A DNA stretch of 64,000 nucleotides from Paractinoplanes atraurantiacus. Lineage in GTDB: Bacteria > Actinomycetota > Actinomycetes > Mycobacteriales > Micromonosporaceae. The stretch spans positions 1,174,786 through 1,238,785 of the forward strand of contig NZ_OBDY01000001.1 in the NCBI RefSeq assembly GCF_900215205.1, written 5' to 3'. Both the position numbers and the translations under genes were made by a program. The notes beneath the pieces are model-generated. The model made no database searches and was not told the DNA's origin. It saw nothing but the letters and a program-made list of their open reading frames with translations. This document shows positions 60,119-64,000 of this stretch, piece after piece; positions within the stretch are counted from its first letter, which is position 1, and each line of letters starts with the position of its first letter.

Positions 60119-61098
60119 GCCCGGCCCAGATCGGTCAGCACCCCGCGGATGGTGGGGAAGTCGCCCGAGTTCAGGGCCGGGGTGGGCAGCAGGGCCATCA
60201 CCGGGACGGTGATGCCGGCCGCGGCGTAGGCCTCGACCCGGGCCCGGCACTGAGCCGGGGTGCCGTGCACGATCAGGTCGTCGACCACTTCGTCCGGGAT
60301 GGCGGCCAGGGCGCCCTTGCGGTCGCCGGCCGCCCACGCGTCCCACATCGGCCTGAGGATCTCGTCGCGGCCGAGCCAGCGGTGGAAGGCGGCGTAGGCC
60401 GGCACCGTCAGATACGACGTGATCATGCGGCGGCCGACCGTGCGGGCGTACGCGGCGTCGTCGGTCGGGCAGACGAAGATGCGCGCGGCCACCTCGAAGC
60501 CGGCGGCGGCGCCCTTGACCTCGGCCAGCGCGGTCGGGACGTCGCCCGGTGAGAGCCAGTTGAGGATGACGCCGTCGGCCTCGGCCGCGGCCAGGCGCAG
60601 CATGCCGGGGCGCAGCGCGGCCAGCAGGATCTGAGGCGGCGTCGCCGGCGGGCGCTCGAGGCGGAAGCGGCGCACCGAGAAGGTGTCGAAGTCGCCGTCG
60701 ACCACCTCGCCGGCCAGGGCGGCGCGCAGGAAGCGCAGCATGTCGCGGCTGCGGGCGTACGGCTCGGTGAAGTCGGCCGCGTTCCAGTCGCCGACCACCA
60801 CGGGCGAGGACGCCCCGATGCCGAGCTGGAAGCGGCCGGGCGCGGTCTCGGCCAGGGCGGCCGCGGTCATCGCGAGCAGGCCGGGCCCGCGGGTGAAGAC
60901 GGGCGCGATGGCCGTGCCGAGGCCGAACGAGGGGGCCCAGGCGGCGGCGAGGGTGAGCGGGGTGAAGGCGTCGGAGCCGTTCACCTCGGAGCTCCACACG
61001 TCGGTGAAGCCGGCCTCCTCGAGGGCCGCGTAGACGGCGGCGTGATCGGCGAGCGGTACCCCGGCCAGCGGAACGGTCATGCCCCATCGCGTCGACAT
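60115..61098 (-). CDS. LLM-class, probably F420-dependent, oxidoreductase
   Basis: 327 residues from ATG 61098 (ATG 61080 is possible). TIM-barrel of the luciferase-like monooxygenase family: GFTDVWSSEVNGSDAFTPLT, LGTAIAPVFTRGPGLLAMTA, LAETAPGRFQLGIGASSPVV, ILLAALRPGMLRLAAAEADG and a C-terminal GTPAQCRARVEAYAAAGIT. In actinobacteria these proteins mostly use F420. Substrate unknown. Confidence 0.85.
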   Translation of the reverse strand: MSTRWGMTVPLAGVPLADHAAVYAALEEAGFTDVWSSEVNGSDAFTPLTLAAAWAPSFGLGTAIAPVFTRGPGLLAMTAAALAETAPGRFQLGIGASSPVVVGDWNAADFTEPYARSRDMLRFLRAALAGEVVDGDFDTFSVRRFRLERPPATPPQILLAALRPGMLRLAAAEADGVILNWLSPGDVPTALAEVKGAAAGFEVAARIFVCPTDDAAYARTVGRRMITSYLTVPAYAAFHRWLGRDEILRPMWDAWAAGDRKGALAAIPDEVVDDLIVHGTPAQCRARVEAYAAAGITVPVMALLPTPALNSGDFPTIRGVLTDLGRA

Positions 61099-61177
61099 GA
61101 CCACGATCCTGCCGTGGGCCCACCCGTGAGGTCCATCACTTGTGACGGATCCCGGCAAACACGCGGGTATGTTTTTG

Positions 61178-61193
61178 AACTGACCAGTCAGTT
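61178..61193 (+). promoter_or_regulatory. TetR-type operator upstream of the ABC/YhgE operon
   Basis: aactgac-ca-gtcagtt, 7-bp arms with a 2-nt spacer, 16 nt upstream of the ABC gene's ATG and touching its ribosome site. The pattern is like many TetR/AcrR operators. The TetR gene beginning at 63950 downstream is the obvious candidate regulator. Confidence 0.65.
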
Positions 61194-61209
61194 TAAATGG
61201 AGGCCGGAC

Positions 61210-61791
61210 ATGTCGGTTGTCACCGCGCGCGGGGCGGGCGTCCGCCACCGGCGCCGCTGGCTCTTCCAGGACCTCGACGTCGACGTCGAGCCTGGTGAGC
61301 TGGTCGCGGTGGTCGGGCCTCCGGGCAGCGGGCGCACCACCGCGCTGCTCGCGCTGGCGAGGCGGTTCCGGCTCAGCGCCGGGACGGTCGAGCTCACCGG
61401 CACCGCCTCGCTCGGCTACGTGCCCGAGGTCGAGGGGCCCGAACCTGTCTTCACCGTCACTGAGCACGTGCGGGAACGGCTGGCACTGCTCGGGCGATCG
61501 AGGTCCGCGGCCACCGGAGTGCCCCTGCTCGGGCTCGACGCGGAGAAGCAGGGACGCGACCTCACCCCGTACGAGAAACAGATCTTGGGCCTGGTCTTGG
61601 CTCGTCTCGAAGAGCCGGCGGTGATCGCGCTGGACGGGGTGGACGACGGGCTCGACCGGCGGGAGCGCGAGGACCTCTGGGAGCTGCTGGACGAGATCGC
61701 CGCGAGCGGTACGGCCGTGCTCGTGACCGCCCGCGAAATCGACCCGGAGCGGGTCGCCACCGTGATCCGGCTGGGTGAGGAGGAGCGATGA
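61210..61791 (+). CDS. ABC-type ATP-binding protein with degenerate catalytic motifs
   Basis: 193 residues from ATG 61210 (ggagg 6 nt upstream). The fold is an ABC ATPase, but key residues are changed. Walker A reads GPPGSGRTT, Arg for the Lys. The Q-loop position is GYVPEVEGP, Glu for Gln. The signature region is LTPYEKQILG, without LSGGQ. Walker B reads VIALDGVDD, Gly for the catalytic Glu, and the switch region is VTAREIDPE without His. The D-loop-like GLDRRE remains. It is short (about 40 residues fewer than usual). It overlaps the YhgE gene by 4 nt and probably partners with it. It may bind but not hydrolyse ATP; this is an inference. Confidence 0.8.
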   Translation: MSVVTARGAGVRHRRRWLFQDLDVDVEPGELVAVVGPPGSGRTTALLALARRFRLSAGTVELTGTASLGYVPEVEGPEPVFTVTEHVRERLALLGRSRSAATGVPLLGLDAEKQGRDLTPYEKQILGLVLARLEEPAVIALDGVDDGLDRREREDLWELLDEIAASGTAVLVTAREIDPERVATVIRLGEEER

Positions 61792-63932
61792 GGGGCCTGT
61801 CCACTTTGTCGCTGGCCGGTCTGGAGATCCGCCGCTTCCTGCGCGGCCGCCTCACCACCGCGGCCCTGGTCGTCATCGCGGTCATCCCGCTGCTCTACGG
61901 CGCGCTCTATCTGTACGCGTTCTGGGATCCGTACGGGCGCCTCAACCACATCCCGGCCGCGCTCGTCGTCGAGGACCGCGCCGCCACCGCCCAGGACGGC
62001 ACCAAGCTGCACGCCGGGCAGGATCTGGCCCAGAAGCTTCAGGACCGGCAGGTCTTCGACTGGCACGTGACCGACGAGGCCGGCGCCGAGAAGGGCCTGA
62101 CCGACGGCGAGTACCAACTATTGCTGCGCATCCCGGCCGACTTCTCGGCCGACCTGGTCACCCCGCCCGATGCCGGCGTCGCCCCCAAGGCGGCCCAGCT
62201 CGTCGCCGTCAGCGACGACGCCAACAACTACCTCTCCGGCGTCTTCGCCCGCTCGGCCTTCCAGGAGGTGCAGGCGGCGGCCTCGGACAGCGCCTCGGCC
62301 GGCTACTACGACAAGATGCTGATCGGCTTCACCGACCTCAAGACCCAGACTCAGAAGGCGGCCGACGGCGCCCACAAGCTCGACGACGGCGCGAAGTCGG
62401 CCCGCTCCGGCGCGAACCGGCTGTCCGGCGGCATCGACGACGCCGAGAGCGGCGCGAAGACCCTGAGCAACGGCCTCGGCACGGCCGCCGGTGGCGCCGG
62501 CGACCTCGCCGACGGCCTGGCCCAGCTCAGCGCGGGCGCCGACCAGCTCGCCACCGGCACCGCGCGGGCGGCGAGCGGTGGCCGTCAGCTGGCGTCCGCT
62601 GTGGACGCCGCCGCCGACAAGGCCGAGCCCCTGCTGCGCGAGAACGCCGAGCGCCTCCAGACGGCGGCGACCCTCGTGGCCCGCGGCGCCGACACCCTCG
62701 CGGCCAACATCACGACCATCGACACCGCCGCGGATCAGGCCGTCGACAACGCCGAACAGCTCCAGCGCTATCTGAACACCCTGCCCGCCGGCACCGAAGG
62801 GCTGTCCGAGGCCAAGGCCCTCGCCGCTCAGCTGGTCTCGGCGGCCCAGAAGGTACAGAGCACAGTGGACAGCGCCGACCTCGACGCCCTGCGGGCCGAC
62901 CTGAAGCAGACCGCCGCCACCGCACGGCAGATCGCCGCCGCCGCGCCCCACCTGGCCGACGACGTGCGGAACGCCCGCGCGAAGGTCGACCAGCTCGCCA
63001 CCGGCCTCGACAGTCTCGCCACCGGGGCCAGGAAGCTGAGCACCGGCACCGACCAGGCCGAACAGGGCGCCGCCGACCTGAAGAACGGCATCTACCGGCT
63101 CTCCGACGGCGCCCGGCAGCTCAGCGGCGGGCTCACCACACTCTCCTCCGGCGGCCACAAGCTCGCCGACGGCCTCGGCGACCTCCAGGCCGGCGCCGGG
63201 CAGCTCGCCGCCGGGCTGACCGACGGTGCCCAACAGATTCCGGGGTACGGGCAAGACACCAGCGACCGCGCGGGCGTGCTGGCCGACCCCGTCTCGCTTG
63301 ACCGCACGGTCCGCCATCCGGCCGCCACCTATGGGGTGGGCTTCGCCCCGTACTTCCTGGCCCTGGCCCTCTGGGTCGGCGCGATGATCACGTTCTTCGT
63401 GCTGAAGCCGCTGAACCGGCGCTACCTGATGGCGAGGACGCCGACCCTGCGCGTGGTGTTCGCCGGCCTGCTGCCGGCGGTGGCGATCGGGCTCGTGCAG
63501 GCGACGATCCTGTTCGCCGTGGTGCACTTCGGGCTCGGCCTCGACCCGGTCCACCCGATGGCCACCTGGGGACTGCTCCTGCTGACCGCCGCGGTGTTCG
63601 CCGCGATCATCCAGATGCTGGGCGCGGTCTTCGGCGCGCCCGGCCGCATCCTGGCCCTCGCGCTGCTCATGCTCCAGCTCACCTCGTCCGGCGGCACGTA
63701 CCCCGTACAGACCTCGCCGGGCTTCTTCCAGGCGATTCACCCCCTGCTACCCATGACGTACGTGGTGGGGGCGGCTCGCCACGCGGTCGACGGCGGCCCG
63801 TGGGGTACCGTCATCCAGGGCATTTTGGTGCTGATGGCGTACGGAACAGCAGCCGTCACACTGACCTGGCTGGCCGCCCGGCGCGGCCGGCGGATGACCA
63901 GCTCGGACCTCCACCCGGAACTCGTGCTGTGA
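61788..63932 (+). CDS. YhgE/Pip-family membrane export protein
   Basis: 714 residues. One N-terminal membrane helix (about 22-45) with the family's WDPYGRLNHIPAALVVED, then an outer region of about 470 residues. Much of it is made of repeated ladder-like helices with the pattern L-x-x-G-x-x-x-L (DLADGLAQLSAGADQLATGT, GARKLSTGTDQAEQGAADL, GGLTTLSSGGHKLADGLGDL). Five membrane segments follow in the C-terminal ABC-2-like half (LALALWVGAMITFFVLKPL and others). YhgE/Pip proteins are phage-infection proteins or exporters (including ESX-like partners); this is a probable efflux or secretion protein. It is paired with the ATPase before it and a TetR gene after it. Confidence 0.88.
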   Translation: MRGLSTLSLAGLEIRRFLRGRLTTAALVVIAVIPLLYGALYLYAFWDPYGRLNHIPAALVVEDRAATAQDGTKLHAGQDLAQKLQDRQVFDWHVTDEAGAEKGLTDGEYQLLLRIPADFSADLVTPPDAGVAPKAAQLVAVSDDANNYLSGVFARSAFQEVQAAASDSASAGYYDKMLIGFTDLKTQTQKAADGAHKLDDGAKSARSGANRLSGGIDDAESGAKTLSNGLGTAAGGAGDLADGLAQLSAGADQLATGTARAASGGRQLASAVDAAADKAEPLLRENAERLQTAATLVARGADTLAANITTIDTAADQAVDNAEQLQRYLNTLPAGTEGLSEAKALAAQLVSAAQKVQSTVDSADLDALRADLKQTAATARQIAAAAPHLADDVRNARAKVDQLATGLDSLATGARKLSTGTDQAEQGAADLKNGIYRLSDGARQLSGGLTTLSSGGHKLADGLGDLQAGAGQLAAGLTDGAQQIPGYGQDTSDRAGVLADPVSLDRTVRHPAATYGVGFAPYFLALALWVGAMITFFVLKPLNRRYLMARTPTLRVVFAGLLPAVAIGLVQATILFAVVHFGLGLDPVHPMATWGLLLLTAAVFAAIIQMLGAVFGAPGRILALALLMLQLTSSGGTYPVQTSPGFFQAIHPLLPMTYVVGAARHAVDGGPWGTVIQGILVLMAYGTAAVTLTWLAARRGRRMTSSDLHPELVL

Positions 63933-63949
63933 TGTCCTGTGAGGGGGCT

Positions 63950-64000
63950 GTGGTGGCGGACGGGCGGACACGGCGCCGGGAGGACACCCGGCAACGTCTC
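63950..64000 (+). CDS. TetR-family regulator, 5' end only (cut by window edge)
   Basis: 17 codons from GTG 63950 (or 63953), after gtgaggggg. The peptide VADGRTRRREDTRQRL is the usual basic lead-in to a TetR helix-turn-helix. It follows the YhgE gene by 17 nt, and a TetR-like operator lies before the operon. The rest is outside the window, so the call rests on the first residues and context. Confidence 0.6.
   Translation, partial: MVADGRTRRREDTRQRL

Noticed and set aside
61210-61791. Truncated pseudogene of an ABC ATPase
   Set aside because: The frame is intact, with a strong ribosome site, a tight 4-nt overlap with the next gene and a plausible operator upstream, so it is kept as a gene with degenerate motifs.

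Overview
The window is high-GC actinobacterial chromosome, most likely from the Micromonosporaceae (Actinoplanes-like). The reasons are the overall GC content, frequent GTG starts and short or absent leaders, a DUF2469/DUF2631/DivIVA gene set, an F420-type LLM oxidoreductase, tandem Uma2 genes, and a gene that looks like namH (UDP-MurNAc hydroxylase). The last fits because N-glycolylated muramic acid is a chemotaxonomic mark of this family.

The backbone is the conserved actinobacterial housekeeping block: glnD (3' end), ffh, proS, rpsP-khpA-rimM-trmD, rplS, two lepB genes, a Nudix gene, rnhB, DUF2469, then (inverted) M23 peptidase, xerC, dprA, comM, yraN, then rpsB-tsf, pyrH, frr-cdsA, rlmN, a DivIVA-like gene, DUF2631, dxr-rip1-ispG and a DUF4081/GNAT gene. 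Many genes are translationally coupled through 1-8 nt overlaps.

Accessory DNA is set into this backbone. (1) 298-18947, between glnD and ffh, is a cell-surface glycan island. It holds four large mosaic glycosyltransferases that are paralogues of one another, two small coiled-coil partner proteins, a membrane-anchored methyltransferase-like protein and its truncated paralogue, a polytopic membrane protein, a GtrB/DPM-like glycosyltransferase, a UDP-sugar dehydrogenase and a Stealth-type sugar-phosphate transferase, plus a secreted CAP protein. (2) 21038-22491 holds tandem Uma2 genes with a duplicated leader and a broken third copy. (3) 22524-25420 holds an amidohydrolase and a SigE-family sigma factor with its membrane-anchored propeller partner. 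(4) 36319-39038 is gene-poor: a lipoprotein, a 29-bp tandem repeat array, a short GntR regulator, about 1.3 kb of weakly coding DNA with several repeats, and an AlpA-like excisionase-type DNA-binding protein behind an unusually AT-rich divergent promoter. (5) 50164-54617 holds namH, a CrtI-like FAD oxidoreductase and a YihY protein. (6) 58555-64000 holds a PadR regulator, the GNAT and LLM genes, and a TetR-linked ABC/YhgE export operon whose ATPase has lost nearly all canonical catalytic residues.

Short in-frame or intergenic tandem repeats (7, 15, 21, 29-30, 30 and 36 bp) recur across the window, including inside xerC and two island genes. The strongest candidates for something undescribed are the mosaic glycosyltransferase/coiled-coil cassettes with their heptapeptide array, and the degenerate ATPase paired with a YhgE/Pip membrane protein.
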